Assembly (NCBI RefSeq): GCF_009846755.1
Contig: NZ_AQOR01000025.1
Location: forward strand, 1 to 61,736
DNA length: 61,736 nucleotides
Direction: 5' to 3'
From: Alcanivorax sp. S71-1-4
GTDB taxonomy: Bacteria; Pseudomonadota; Gammaproteobacteria; Pseudomonadales; Alcanivoracaceae
Position numbers and translations under genes: made by a program. Of the stretch, positions 23,896 to 32,622 are shown one piece after another (position 1 is the first letter of the stretch; each line of letters begins with the position of its first letter). Below the pieces are notes generated by a model. That model saw only the letters and a program-made list of their open reading frames with translations. It searched no databases and was not told where the DNA came from.

Positions 23896-24647
23896 CCCGC
23901 GAGGATCAGCCGCAAACCCTGATCAGCCACCTGCTGGAACTGCGCTCGCGGCTGCTGAAAACCATTGTCGTGATCGTCGTGATCTTTCTCGGGCTGTTTT
24001 ATTTCTCGCGCGAAATTTATGCGTTCGTGGCGCAGCCGCTGATACAGGTGCTGCCAGAAGGTGCGTCGATGATTGCCACCGATGTCACCGCCCCGTTCAT
24101 GGTGCCGTTCAAGCTGACGCTGTACCTGAGCATCCTGATCTCGATTCCCTTTATTCTGCATCAGGCGTGGGCGTTTATTGCACCGGGCCTGTATCAGCAT
24201 GAGAAACGTCTGGCGATGCCGCTGCTGGTCAGCAGCGTGCTGCTGTTCTACCTCGGCGCGGCGTTTGCCTATTTCGTGGTGTTCCCGCTGATTTTCGGCT
24301 TCTTCACCAAGATCGCACCGGAAGGCGTGGCCATCGCCACCGATATCGGACGTTATCTGGATTTTGTGATGACGCTGTTCATCGCCTTCGGCGCCGCGTT
24401 TGAACTGCCAATCGCCATCGTGTTGCTGGTTGCCTCCGGCGTCACCACGGTGGACAACCTGAAGCAGAAACGGCCCTACATCGTGGTCGGGTGTTTCGTC
24501 GTCGGCATGCTGCTGACACCGCCGGACATTCTCTCGCAAACGCTGCTGGCGGTGCCGATGTGGATGCTGTTCGAGATTGGCCTGATCGCTGCCCGCTGGG
24601 TGAAACCGCGCGAACGGACCGCTCAGTCCGCGTCCGATACAGAATGA
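23892..24647 (+). CDS. tatC: Sec-independent protein translocase subunit TatC
   Basis: Polytopic core receptor that binds the RR motif of Tat substrates. The 251 residues contain six predicted membrane helices and family signatures LISHLLELRSRLLK (about 9-22) and FAYFVVFPLIFGFF with the conserved Pro. Its last 25 bases overlap the convergent lipoprotein hydrolase gene on the other strand. Confidence 0.97.
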   Translation: MTREDQPQTLISHLLELRSRLLKTIVVIVVIFLGLFYFSREIYAFVAQPLIQVLPEGASMIATDVTAPFMVPFKLTLYLSILISIPFILHQAWAFIAPGLYQHEKRLAMPLLVSSVLLFYLGAAFAYFVVFPLIFGFFTKIAPEGVAIATDIGRYLDFVMTLFIAFGAAFELPIAIVLLVASGVTTVDNLKQKRPYIVVGCFVVGMLLTPPDILSQTLLAVPMWMLFEIGLIAARWVKPRERTAQSASDTE

Positions 24648-25516
24648 GCTGCGCAGCGCTGTGTCATGAACTGCACCAGCCGCTGACGCACTGACGGGTC
24701 CTGCGAGGCGACGATGTGCGCGCCCAGCAGCCCCTGGAATTCTTTCGGTTCCGCCGCCGCCGCATACAGCCGCTCACCTTCCGCGAACGGAATAATGCTG
24801 TCCTCGCGGCTGTGCAGGATCAGCACCGGCGCCGGAGAAAGTGCCGCGATATGATCCACCGGGTCCCAGCGGGTTGAGACCATCGGCGCCACCACAAAAC
24901 TGAACGGCCACAGCAACCAGCTGCGCTGCATCACATCGCGGGTGATATGCCGAAAGCCGGTGAAACCGGCTTCAAACATCGCACAGTCAAAGCGCCCCGC
25001 GTTCTGCGCCCGTGCCAGCACCGGAATCGTCATGCTGGCGCCCAGGCTTTGCCCGAACACGATCAGCGGGCCCTGAATACGCCCGGATGCCTGCAGCCAG
25101 TCCAGCCCGAGCTGGATGTCATCCAGGGTATCCGGCAGCTTCGCCTTCCCCTCGGAGAGCCCATAGCCGCGATAGTCGATCAGGAACACCTGGTATCCCT
25201 GTGCCGGCAGCCAGGCCACGTTCATCAGGTGAGTGGAGATATTCTGTGCGTTGCCGTGCAGGAAATAGACCGTTCCCGCCACCTGCTCCGTCTGCGCGGG
25301 CAACCACCAGCCATGCAGGCGCAGCCCGTCCGGGTGGATCAGCACAATGTCTTCGTAGGCCAGCCCCTGGCGCGCCGGGTTCTGTACCCATGGCTTCATC
25401 GGGTAGAAGAAAATACCGCTGCAGCCGCTGAGAGCGATGCTCAATGACAGCGCCAGGAGCGTGCGCCATGTCGGTCGAACTGTCGGTCGAACTGTCAGTC
25501 GAAATAGTGTCGCCAT
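24623..25516 (-). CDS. Alpha/beta hydrolase lipoprotein
   Basis: Probable membrane-anchored serine hydrolase of the BEM46/YfhR-like family. With the ATG at 25516 the protein has 297 residues, a lipoprotein signal ending ALSGC (Cys32), an oxyanion segment YFLHGNAQN, the nucleophile elbow GQSLG and an acid/His pair in HSREDSIIPF and GAHIVAS. The start of the signal peptide is unusual, with VRPTVRPT encoded by a 12-base tandem repeat. Its 5' end overlaps the DUF4105 gene by 22 bases, so both are cotranscribed, and its 3' end overlaps tatC. Substrate unknown. Confidence 0.8.
   Translation of the reverse strand: MATLFRLTVRPTVRPTWRTLLALSLSIALSGCSGIFFYPMKPWVQNPARQGLAYEDIVLIHPDGLRLHGWWLPAQTEQVAGTVYFLHGNAQNISTHLMNVAWLPAQGYQVFLIDYRGYGLSEGKAKLPDTLDDIQLGLDWLQASGRIQGPLIVFGQSLGASMTIPVLARAQNAGRFDCAMFEAGFTGFRHITRDVMQRSWLLWPFSFVVAPMVSTRWDPVDHIAALSPAPVLILHSREDSIIPFAEGERLYAAAAEPKEFQGLLGAHIVASQDPSVRQRLVQFMTQRCAAHSVSDAD
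25469..25504. repeat. 12-base tandem repeat, three copies
   Basis: The unit TGTCGGTCGAAC occurs at 25469-25480 and 25481-25492, followed by a third copy TGTCAGTCGAAA (25493-25504). The repeat spans the overlap of two minus-strand genes. In the hydrolase frame it encodes VRPT repeats; the G-to-A change in the third copy makes the TGA stop of the DUF4105 gene. Confidence 0.9.
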
Positions 25517-27345
25517 GACAACCGCCACTCCGTGTCCCCGTCACCACGCCAGCCCAATCGCTCGACGTCCAGCCGCAGCGCATCACTGCGCCCCAGCGGC
25601 ACGTTTGCTGTCAGGCTGGTGCGGTGGCGATAGGCATCGTTGGTGAGATAGTAGCCTTGCACGCCCAGGCCCAGTTCCGCGCGGCGGGTATACCACACGA
25701 CACCCGTGCTGGCCCCAGCCGCGCCTTCGACCAGATTATCCCAGGCCGAATTGTTTTCAGCCCGGAACACGCTGTAAAGATACGGTTGCACACTGCCGAT
25801 GCGCCAGCTCAGGCCGGGGCCGCCTTCCACGAAACGGGTCAGCCGGTATCGGCCCCCTGCTTCGATCCGCTCAATGCCGCCATGCACATACCAGGACACG
25901 GGCTTCACGAAGGCGCTGCGCGGTGCCAGTGAGCGGATGTTCACGACATCAAGCCGCTCCAGTTTCAGCGCTTCGGCATCGGTACTGCGCAGGCGGATAT
26001 TCAGCCCCTCAATCTGCGCACCACGGAGGAAGCCGGCGTTGTTGTCGAACCAGTCATGGTAGGTAAAGCGGTACTGCAATTCGCCAAACCCGATGTCATC
26101 GCGCTGGCCGCCACTGACAGCAAACATCTTGGTCGCATGCCCCACTTCCGGAGGCGTCGGCGGCGCCGGCAAGGTGGCCACCGCGACCGGTTGCGCATTG
26201 ATCTGGCGCAGTAACGCCATGCTGCGACGGGCCACCTCCGGGCTGCGCGCCTCAGTACGATGACGGAAACGCAGGAACTCATACGCGGTCTGGGACATCA
26301 GCCGGCGCTCAAACGGGGTGTGGGATTGGTAGGCCTCACCTTCCGCCAGTGAAGGATCATCCGCCAGACGCCGGGCCAGCCGCCGCGCCCCCGGCGACAA
26401 CTGATCCGCGAGATGATTCAGTTCCACCGCTTTCGACGGCCGGTACTCGCGGCTCGCCACCAGCCCGGCGGCATGCATGTTGCGCACGGTGTTCACCGGC
26501 ACTTCGGCAAAACGGAAATCGTCCAGCAGGCCGGTACCCGGCCGCGCCACTTCCATCAGCTCCAACAGCCGGAACGAACAGTTCTCGTCAAAAAAATAGT
26601 ACTCGAAGCGGGTGTCTTTCAGTTCCCACAGATGCTCCACCAGCCAGTTCATTTCGTCAGCATCGAGCGTCAGCGGGTACTCCCACATATCACGGTTTTC
26701 CAGGTGGGCGTAGTCCTGAATTTTCGTGACATAGGGCACGATGGAAAAATAGCCGGGATAACCGCCGGCCAGGCCCCGATAGATGTAGAAAATGGAGTTG
26801 TCGCTGGGCTGCACCATAGCACCGAAGTTCACAGCCCAGGACATCCAGACGCTGTCGGTATCGTCGCGATCCAGACGCAGCAGAGTGTGACCAAACATGG
26901 ACGACGGGCTGTTCAGATAAGCGGCGGGAAACACCAGCACCGCGCGCCCCATGGGAATTTCCGTGCGCCACTGCAGGTATTCCTCACAGTGCGCCAATGG
27001 CGCCTCTTCCTGCCAACCCAGGGCGTCGGCCAGGAAATGATAGCGCGCCGGAAAGCGGCAGCGCGCTTCACTGCCCGCAGGCGCCAGCGCAGCAATGCTG
27101 GCGCTGAGTTCCGCCACCGGATTCTGCCGGCCATTGTCGGCCAGAAAGAATGCGTCGTCGGCAACGTAACTGTGTCCGCGCCCACGCCAGGTGGCGCCCC
27201 GGTTCACATGCAGCAGCGCTTGCCAGCGAGGTTGTTCGGCCAGTTCGGCCACGGAGGGCGCCGCCTGTACGGAAGGGGTCATCAACAATGCCGCAAACAG
27301 GGCTACGGCGGGGAGCAACAGGCGCATCAGCAGGCAGGGAAACAT
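25495..27345 (-). CDS. DUF4105-family envelope protein
   Basis: A 616-residue exported protein with a signal peptide (about 1-28, ending SVQA). The central region has the DUF4105 signatures EEYLQWRTEIPMG, SPSSMFGHTLLRLDR, GGYPGYFSIVPY and YYFFDENCSFRLLELME, with conserved His and Cys residues reminiscent of a thiol-hydrolase (NlpC/P60-like) site. The C-terminal third is beta-rich and may be an outer-membrane-associated barrel or sandwich (alternating aromatic strands, ending SWRHYFD). A later ATG at 27327 would also leave an intact signal peptide. Role not established; the hydrolase gene downstream overlaps it. Confidence 0.8.
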   Translation of the reverse strand: MFPCLLMRLLLPAVALFAALLMTPSVQAAPSVAELAEQPRWQALLHVNRGATWRGRGHSYVADDAFFLADNGRQNPVAELSASIAALAPAGSEARCRFPARYHFLADALGWQEEAPLAHCEEYLQWRTEIPMGRAVLVFPAAYLNSPSSMFGHTLLRLDRDDTDSVWMSWAVNFGAMVQPSDNSIFYIYRGLAGGYPGYFSIVPYVTKIQDYAHLENRDMWEYPLTLDADEMNWLVEHLWELKDTRFEYYFFDENCSFRLLELMEVARPGTGLLDDFRFAEVPVNTVRNMHAAGLVASREYRPSKAVELNHLADQLSPGARRLARRLADDPSLAEGEAYQSHTPFERRLMSQTAYEFLRFRHRTEARSPEVARRSMALLRQINAQPVAVATLPAPPTPPEVGHATKMFAVSGGQRDDIGFGELQYRFTYHDWFDNNAGFLRGAQIEGLNIRLRSTDAEALKLERLDVVNIRSLAPRSAFVKPVSWYVHGGIERIEAGGRYRLTRFVEGGPGLSWRIGSVQPYLYSVFRAENNSAWDNLVEGAAGASTGVVWYTRRAELGLGVQGYYLTNDAYRHRTSLTANVPLGRSDALRLDVERLGWRGDGDTEWRLSWRHYFD

Positions 27346-27385
27346 CCGGTGTCACACAACATGGCCCCGGCAGAGCCATAATAAA

Positions 27386-27413
27386 AGTGCCCTGCCGCAC
27401 ACGGCAGGGCACT
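27386..27413 (-). terminator. Intrinsic terminator of the DUF3015 gene
   Basis: AGTGCCCTGCCG and CGGCAGGGCACT form a perfect 12-base-pair stem with a CACA loop; on the minus strand it is followed by TTTTATTATG, 14 bases after the stop codon. Confidence 0.88.
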
Positions 27414-27427
27414 CTGACGAATTGCCC

Positions 27428-27910
27428 TTATACGGAGTACTTGGACAGTTTTTCGTCGGACTTCATGACCGATTCGATGCTCGCCAGCACTTGCTCGGCG
27501 GTCACGTCTTCGCTCGGGAAGATCACCGCAAAGTTCTGGTGCATCACGTTGCTGAAGTGAGAACGGTCTTCAGCCGGCACGCCCATGGCCACAGACAGTG
27601 CGGTCAGTGCTTCGCCTTCACCCATCGCCACGTCGTGTGCCACTTCTTCCAGCACGCCGTTCATGGACAGCAGGCTTTTACCGCTGTAGGTCAGGGAGCC
27701 GCTGGTGTCACAGCCGTTGGTGCCGGTGGTCATGCCGAACGTCGCGTTACCGGACGTGCCATTGACCAGAGTGGCCAGCAGGTGCATCGGCAGGCCGCTC
27801 TGGCCTTCGAACAGCAGGTTGCCCCAACCACAGCCAGGACCGCCCGGTGCAACAGCGGATGCAGACATGGATGCCCCCAGCAGGGCGCTGGCAAGTACGA
27901 GTCGTTTCAT
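27428..27910 (-). CDS. DUF3015-family exported protein
   Basis: A 160-residue exported protein with a signal peptide MKRLVLASALLGASMSASA, then APGGPGCGWGNLLFEGQSG and a second Cys in TNGCDTSGSL, the typical DUF3015 pattern. The C-terminal half is helical and acidic. The ATG at 27910 follows GGAGG with 8-base spacing. The gene stands alone with its own terminator. The function of DUF3015 proteins is not known to me. Confidence 0.82.
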   Translation of the reverse strand: MKRLVLASALLGASMSASAVAPGGPGCGWGNLLFEGQSGLPMHLLATLVNGTSGNATFGMTTGTNGCDTSGSLTYSGKSLLSMNGVLEEVAHDVAMGEGEALTALSVAMGVPAEDRSHFSNVMHQNFAVIFPSEDVTAEQVLASIESVMKSDEKLSKYSV

Positions 27911-28056
27911 GTGTAGTCCTCCAGGAGTTCTCTTTTGTATCCCTTTGCCCCCAGCGAAAACGGGGCTCGCTTCATCATAGAGCAGCAAAGACGCAAAGCA
28001 ATAGACGATTTAGCGGACTGGTTCACTCGCTGAAACAGAAAGCCTACATTCCCGGA

Positions 28057-28494
28057 TCACGATTCGAGCAGAAAGGTCACCGGCCCGTCGTTGACCAGAT
28101 GCACCTGCATGTCCGCCCCGAACACACCGGTCTCCACCGGCACCTGCTGTGCGCGCAATGCGTCGACAAACAGCTCGAACAGCGCCCTGGCCCGCGCGGG
28201 TTCTGCCGCGCTGCTGAAGCTCGGCCGCCGGCCGCGCCCGGTATCCGCCGACAGCGTGAACTGGGAGACCACCAATAGCGCGCCAGCCGCCTGACGTACA
28301 TCAAGATTCATCTTGCCTGCGTGATCCTCGAACACCCGATAGCCGGTCACACGCCCCGCCATCTGCCTGACCCGCTCTTCATCATCATCGCGGCACAGCC
28401 CGACCAGCAACAGCAAGCCAGCAGCGATGCCGCCAACCGTTTCGGCCTCGACCACGACCCGGGCCTCACTGACCCGTTGCAACAGTACCTTCAT
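28057..28494 (-). CDS. dtd: D-aminoacyl-tRNA deacylase
   Basis: Removes D-amino acids, and glycine mischarged on tRNA-Ala, from tRNAs. The 145-residue protein has both active-site signatures, SQFTL (77-81) and NDGPVT (135-140, the Gly-cisPro motif), plus the KMNLDV segment. Normal length. It overlaps the pip gene by 4 bases (ATGA) and is cotranscribed with it. Confidence 0.96.
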   Translation of the reverse strand: MKVLLQRVSEARVVVEAETVGGIAAGLLLLVGLCRDDDEERVRQMAGRVTGYRVFEDHAGKMNLDVRQAAGALLVVSQFTLSADTGRGRRPSFSSAAEPARARALFELFVDALRAQQVPVETGVFGADMQVHLVNDGPVTFLLES

Positions 28495-29456
28495 GCTCCC
28501 ACCTCGAATGCCAGGGCCCCGGTGGCCGCCACCAGCGCCCGTTCCAGCGAGGGTTCACTGGCTGAGTGACCCGCATCCGGCACGATCTCCAGCCGCGCCG
28601 CCGGCCAGTGCTGTTGCAGCAGCAGGGCCTGGTCCACCGGGCAGACCATGTCGTAACGGCCATGCACGATGATGCCCGGCACCTGAGCCAGCGCCGGCAT
28701 ACCCGCCAACACGCCGCCGTCAGGCATAAAACCCTGATGGGCAAAGTAATGTGCCTCGATCCGCGCCAGCGCGAGCGCGCGGGCATGAAACCCGGCCATC
28801 ACTGCGGGTGACGGCAACAGCGTTGCGCAGGCGCCTTCCCAGCCGGCCCAGCGCACCGCCAGCGCCTGCTGTGTGGCGGGGTCGCTGTCGTCGCAAAGAC
28901 GTCGGTAGTAGGCCGCCACCAGGTCGCCGGCTTCCGCTGCCGGCACGCCGCCGACAAACGACGCCCAGGCTTCGGGATAGATACGGCTGGCGCCGTCGCG
29001 GTACAGCCAGTCCATGTCCGCAGGCCGGCATAGAAACACCCCGCGCAGCACCAGGGCGCTGACCTGCTCGGGGTAACGCTGCGCATACAGCAGCGCCAGC
29101 GTGCTGCCCCAGGAACCACCGAACAGCATCCAGCGCTCGATACCCAGTTCGCGACGGATCAATGCCATGTCCACCAACAGGTGCTCGGTGGTGTTGGCCT
29201 GCAACCCGCCCATGGGCCGCGAGCGGCCGGCGCCGCGCTGGTCAAACAGGATGATGCGCCAGTGCGCCGGATCGAAGTAACGCCGCATGTGCGGCGAGCA
29301 GCCACCGCCAGGGCCGCCGTGCAACACCAGCACCGGCTGGCCATCGGGGTTGCCACTTTGCTCGACATAGAGTGCGTGGCCATCGCCCACCGGCAGCCAG
29401 CGCTGGAACCAGGGTTCTGTCTCGGGATAGAGTGCGGTATCCGTTCGGGAATACAT
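28491..29456 (-). CDS. pip: Prolyl aminopeptidase
   Basis: Cytosolic S33 serine peptidase that releases N-terminal proline. The 321-residue protein has the oxyanion motif HGGPGGG (46-52), nucleophile Ser115 in GGSWGS, Asp in GRYDMVCP and His in DAGHSASE, and the family start ALYPETEPWFQRWLPVGDGH. The ATG chosen matches the family N-terminus. Only 9 bases separate it from the ATG of the divergent lipoprotein gene, so each promoter must lie inside the other gene or a start differs. Confidence 0.93.
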   Translation of the reverse strand: MYSRTDTALYPETEPWFQRWLPVGDGHALYVEQSGNPDGQPVLVLHGGPGGGCSPHMRRYFDPAHWRIILFDQRGAGRSRPMGGLQANTTEHLLVDMALIRRELGIERWMLFGGSWGSTLALLYAQRYPEQVSALVLRGVFLCRPADMDWLYRDGASRIYPEAWASFVGGVPAAEAGDLVAAYYRRLCDDSDPATQQALAVRWAGWEGACATLLPSPAVMAGFHARALALARIEAHYFAHQGFMPDGGVLAGMPALAQVPGIIVHGRYDMVCPVDQALLLQQHWPAARLEIVPDAGHSASEPSLERALVAATGALAFEVGA

Positions 29457-29465
29457 GCCAGGGCC

Positions 29466-29939
29466 ATGGGAAGAATAAAACGCACAGCATACGGCAGCGT
29501 TCTGCTGCTGCAAGCGGCCGTGTTGATGGGGCTGGCCGGCTGCAGTGCGCCGCCCGCAGAAGACGGGATCCGCGATGCCCTGAAGGAGATGGCGGACGCC
29601 ATTGAAGCCCGTCAGGCCGGGCCGGTGGTGCGGCGGCTGACGGCGGATTTCAGCCTGACGCGCGGTGGTGAAATACTGAATCGGGAGCAGTCACGGCGTC
29701 TGTTGGCCGCCACGTTGATTCGTTATCCGGATATCAGCATCACCGTCACCGGCATCACGGTGCTGCCGGACGGCGCGCGCCCGGATATGGCCGAAGCCCG
29801 GTTCAACGTGCTGACCACTGGCGGCAGCGGTGCGCTGCTGCCGGAAACCGGCCAGCTGTACCGGATGGAATCGCTCTGGCGCCTGCAGGAAGGCGACTGG
29901 CGGATGGTCAGCGCGTCCGCCCGCCGCCCGATGGAATAG
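29466..29939 (+). CDS. Small lipoprotein, NTF2-like fold
   Basis: A 157-residue predicted lipoprotein with signal peptide ending LMGLAGC. The mature part (IRDALKEMADAIEARQAGPVVRRLTADFSL, then beta strands ending YRMESLWRLQEGDWRMVSA) has the helix-then-sheet pattern of NTF2/SnoaL-like proteins; this is inferred from the pattern, with no catalytic residues to point at. It is divergent from pip and converges on ntrC with 7 bases between stops. Function unknown. Confidence 0.75.
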   Translation: MGRIKRTAYGSVLLLQAAVLMGLAGCSAPPAEDGIRDALKEMADAIEARQAGPVVRRLTADFSLTRGGEILNREQSRRLLAATLIRYPDISITVTGITVLPDGARPDMAEARFNVLTTGGSGALLPETGQLYRMESLWRLQEGDWRMVSASARRPME

Positions 29940-29946
29940 CGCCGCG

Positions 29947-31368
29947 TCAGTCTTCCACCGATGCCATGTCGTCCATACCCAGCTCTTTGATCTTGCGGGT
30001 CAGCGTGTTGCGGCCCCAGCCGAGTAACCCCGCCGCATCGCGGCGGCGGCCACCGGTGTGGTTGAGCGCCACTTCGATCATGGCCCGCTCGAACGCCGGC
30101 ACCGCGTGATCGAGAATGCCCCGCTCCCCGGACGACAACGCCCGTTCGGCCCACTGGCGCAGTGATTTTTCCCAATTGCCACTGACTTCCTGGCGGGTTT
30201 CCTGCTGGCTCAGTTCCGGCGGCAAATCATCCACCAGCACTTCACGCCCGGTGGCCATCACAGTCAGCCAGCGGCAGGTGTTTTCCAGTTGCCGCACGTT
30301 GCCCGGCCAGGGCAGCGACGCCAGGTAGCGCTCGGTGTCCGGGTGCAGGGATTTGGTTTCCACTTCCAGTTCGCGCGCTGCGCGTTGCAGGAAGTAGCGG
30401 GCCAGGCGTGGAATATCCTCGCGCCGCTCCGCCAGCTTCGGAATATGAATGCGGATGACGTTCAGGCGATGGAACAGATCCTCGCGGAAGTCGCCGTCCT
30501 TCACCAGCCGCTCCAGATGCTGGTGGGTGGCGGCAATGATGCGCACGTCCACCTTGATCGGCGTGGTGCCACCGACACGGTAGAACTCGCCCTCCTGCAA
30601 CACACGCAACAGGCGGGTCTGTGCTTCGAGAGGCATGTCGCCGATTTCATCCAGGAACAGCGTGCCGCCATTGGCCTGTTCAAAGCGGCCGATACGCTGG
30701 CTGTTGGCGCCGGTGAAGGCGCCTTTTTCGTGGCCGAACAGCTCTGATTCGATCAGGTCTTTCGGGATAGCCGCCATGTTCAGCGCCACAAAGGCTTTGT
30801 CGCGGCGCACCGAGTGCCGGTGCAACGCGTGCGCCACCAGTTCTTTACCGGTACCGGATTGGCCGTTGATCAGCACGGTGACGTTGGAATGCGACAACCG
30901 GCCGATGGCGCGGAACACCTCCTGCATGGCGGGCGCTTCGCCGATGATTTCCGCCGGCGGTTCATTGCTTTCCTCCACCGGGCCACCCCGCGCCTCGGCG
31001 CGATGGCGCACGGCGCGCTTCACCAGCGCCACGGCCTCATCGACATCAAAAGGTTTCGGCAGATACTCGAACGCACCGCCCTGGTAAGACGCCACGGCAG
31101 AATCCAGGTCCGAGTGCGCGGTCATGATGATCACCGGCAGGTCGGGATGCTTGCGTTGCAGCATTTTCAGCATGCGCAGGCCATCCGTGCCGGGCATGCG
31201 CACGTCCGAGACCACCACGTCCGGCTCACTGCCACCTTCTTCCAGTGCGTTCAGCGCCTCGTCAGCGTCTTCGTAGCAGACGGTGTTGAACCCTTCCTGG
31301 CCCAGCGCCTTGTCCAGCACCCACCGAATAGAACGGTCATCGTCGATAACCCAGACTTTGGCTGTCAT
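29947..31368 (-). CDS. ntrC: Nitrogen regulation response regulator NtrC
   Basis: Sigma-54-dependent activator of nitrogen-limitation genes. The 473-residue protein has a receiver domain with phosphoacceptor Asp55 (VVVSDVRMPG), an AAA+ domain with Walker A GQSGTGKE (169-176), the sigma-54 contact loop GAFTGA (216-221), and a Fis-type C-terminal HTH (RRRDAAGLLGWGRNTLTRKI). It overlaps ntrB by 4 bases. Two NtrC-type sites and a sigma-54 promoter lie upstream of glnA in this window, consistent with its role. Confidence 0.97.
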   Translation of the reverse strand: MTAKVWVIDDDRSIRWVLDKALGQEGFNTVCYEDADEALNALEEGGSEPDVVVSDVRMPGTDGLRMLKMLQRKHPDLPVIIMTAHSDLDSAVASYQGGAFEYLPKPFDVDEAVALVKRAVRHRAEARGGPVEESNEPPAEIIGEAPAMQEVFRAIGRLSHSNVTVLINGQSGTGKELVAHALHRHSVRRDKAFVALNMAAIPKDLIESELFGHEKGAFTGANSQRIGRFEQANGGTLFLDEIGDMPLEAQTRLLRVLQEGEFYRVGGTTPIKVDVRIIAATHQHLERLVKDGDFREDLFHRLNVIRIHIPKLAERREDIPRLARYFLQRAARELEVETKSLHPDTERYLASLPWPGNVRQLENTCRWLTVMATGREVLVDDLPPELSQQETRQEVSGNWEKSLRQWAERALSSGERGILDHAVPAFERAMIEVALNHTGGRRRDAAGLLGWGRNTLTRKIKELGMDDMASVED

Positions 31369-32480
31369 GGTGATTCACTCTCTCCTTCGGTGCCCGTGAT
31401 GTGTTCCATGGGCAATAACAGGCTGAACACCGTGCGACCGGCGGTGCTCTCGCATTCGATCATTCCCTGATGCTGACTGATGATGGACTGGGCAATGGAC
31501 AGGCCCAGCCCGGAGCCATTGGCACGGCCACTGACCATCGGGTAGAACAGCGTCTCGCGCAGTTCTTCCGGAATGCCGGGGCCGTTGTCCTGTATGTCGA
31601 TGCGCGCAATCAGCCGATGCCGCTGCGCGCCGATGGTGAACTGCCGTTGTACCCGGGTCCGGAAGATCACCGTGGCATCCGGCACGTTCGCCTCCGTCAA
31701 AGCCTGCACGGCGTTGCGCGCCAGATTGAGAATCACCTGGATAAGCTGGTCACGGTCGGCCGGGATCTCCGGCAGGCTGATGTCGTAGTCGCGCTGCACG
31801 CGCACGCCTTCAGGGTGCTCGGCAAGGATCAGTTGCCGGACATGCTCCAGGCATTCATGGATGTTCAGGGAGCGGAAATTCGGCAGCCGGCGCGGACCGA
31901 GCATGCGGTCCGCCAGCGCCCGCAGGCGGTCGGCTTCGTCAATAATGACACGGGTGTATTCAGCGAGATCCGGGGCGGGCAGGGCCCGTTCGAGCAGTTG
32001 CGCGGCACCCCGGATGCCGCCGAGCGGGTTCTTGATTTCGTGGGCCACACCGCGCACCAGCGCCCGTGTGGCCTGATGGGCATGTACGAGCGCTTCCTCC
32101 CGCGCAATGCGCAACAGGCGATCCAGCGGTTGCAGTTCCATCAGCAGCGACGGCGGCCGGCCGGGCTCGGCCAACTGCGCCACCGAATAGTCCACGGTCA
32201 GTTCCTGTCCTGGTGCAAACTGCAGCCGGGCTTCCCGCCGGGTGAACGGGTGGCCCTCTTCAATGCACCGGATCAGTGCGGCCTGGGCATCCGGATCGTC
32301 GAAAAAGCATTCCGGCAACGGCTGGCCCACCGCCCGCTGCGCACTGGTAGAGAGCAGCATTTCCGCCGCCGGGTTGAGATAGCGCAGGCGCAAATCCCGG
32401 TCGAGCAGCAACACCGCCGTGCTGAGATGGTCCAGCAAGCGCTTGTGGAGTTGATGATCCAGAGGGGTCGGTTTCGCCAT
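31365..32480 (-). CDS. ntrB: Nitrogen regulation sensor histidine kinase NtrB
   Basis: Cytosolic PAS-containing kinase/phosphatase that acts on NtrC under control of PII. The 371-residue protein has a PAS domain (about 15-120, with LNPAAEMLLSTS), the H-box with His147 (VAHEIKNPLGGIRG), N-box LNLARNAVQAL and the G-boxes DNGPGIPEEL and GRANGSGLGLSIAQ. The ATG at 32480 gives the family-typical N-terminus. It is upstream of and coupled to ntrC. Confidence 0.95.
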   Translation of the reverse strand: MAKPTPLDHQLHKRLLDHLSTAVLLLDRDLRLRYLNPAAEMLLSTSAQRAVGQPLPECFFDDPDAQAALIRCIEEGHPFTRREARLQFAPGQELTVDYSVAQLAEPGRPPSLLMELQPLDRLLRIAREEALVHAHQATRALVRGVAHEIKNPLGGIRGAAQLLERALPAPDLAEYTRVIIDEADRLRALADRMLGPRRLPNFRSLNIHECLEHVRQLILAEHPEGVRVQRDYDISLPEIPADRDQLIQVILNLARNAVQALTEANVPDATVIFRTRVQRQFTIGAQRHRLIARIDIQDNGPGIPEELRETLFYPMVSGRANGSGLGLSIAQSIISQHQGMIECESTAGRTVFSLLLPMEHITGTEGESESP

Positions 32481-32622
32481 GCCTGAGCCAAAGCAAGTTT
32501 CAGGCCATCCGGTGCACGGCGGGAAAAACCCTGTATACCGGCCTTTCCCTGTCGGTGACGGGTGGATGCACAGGCAGGCAGCATAACGCATGCACCATTA
32601 TTGTGCACAGCGCGCACCAGCA

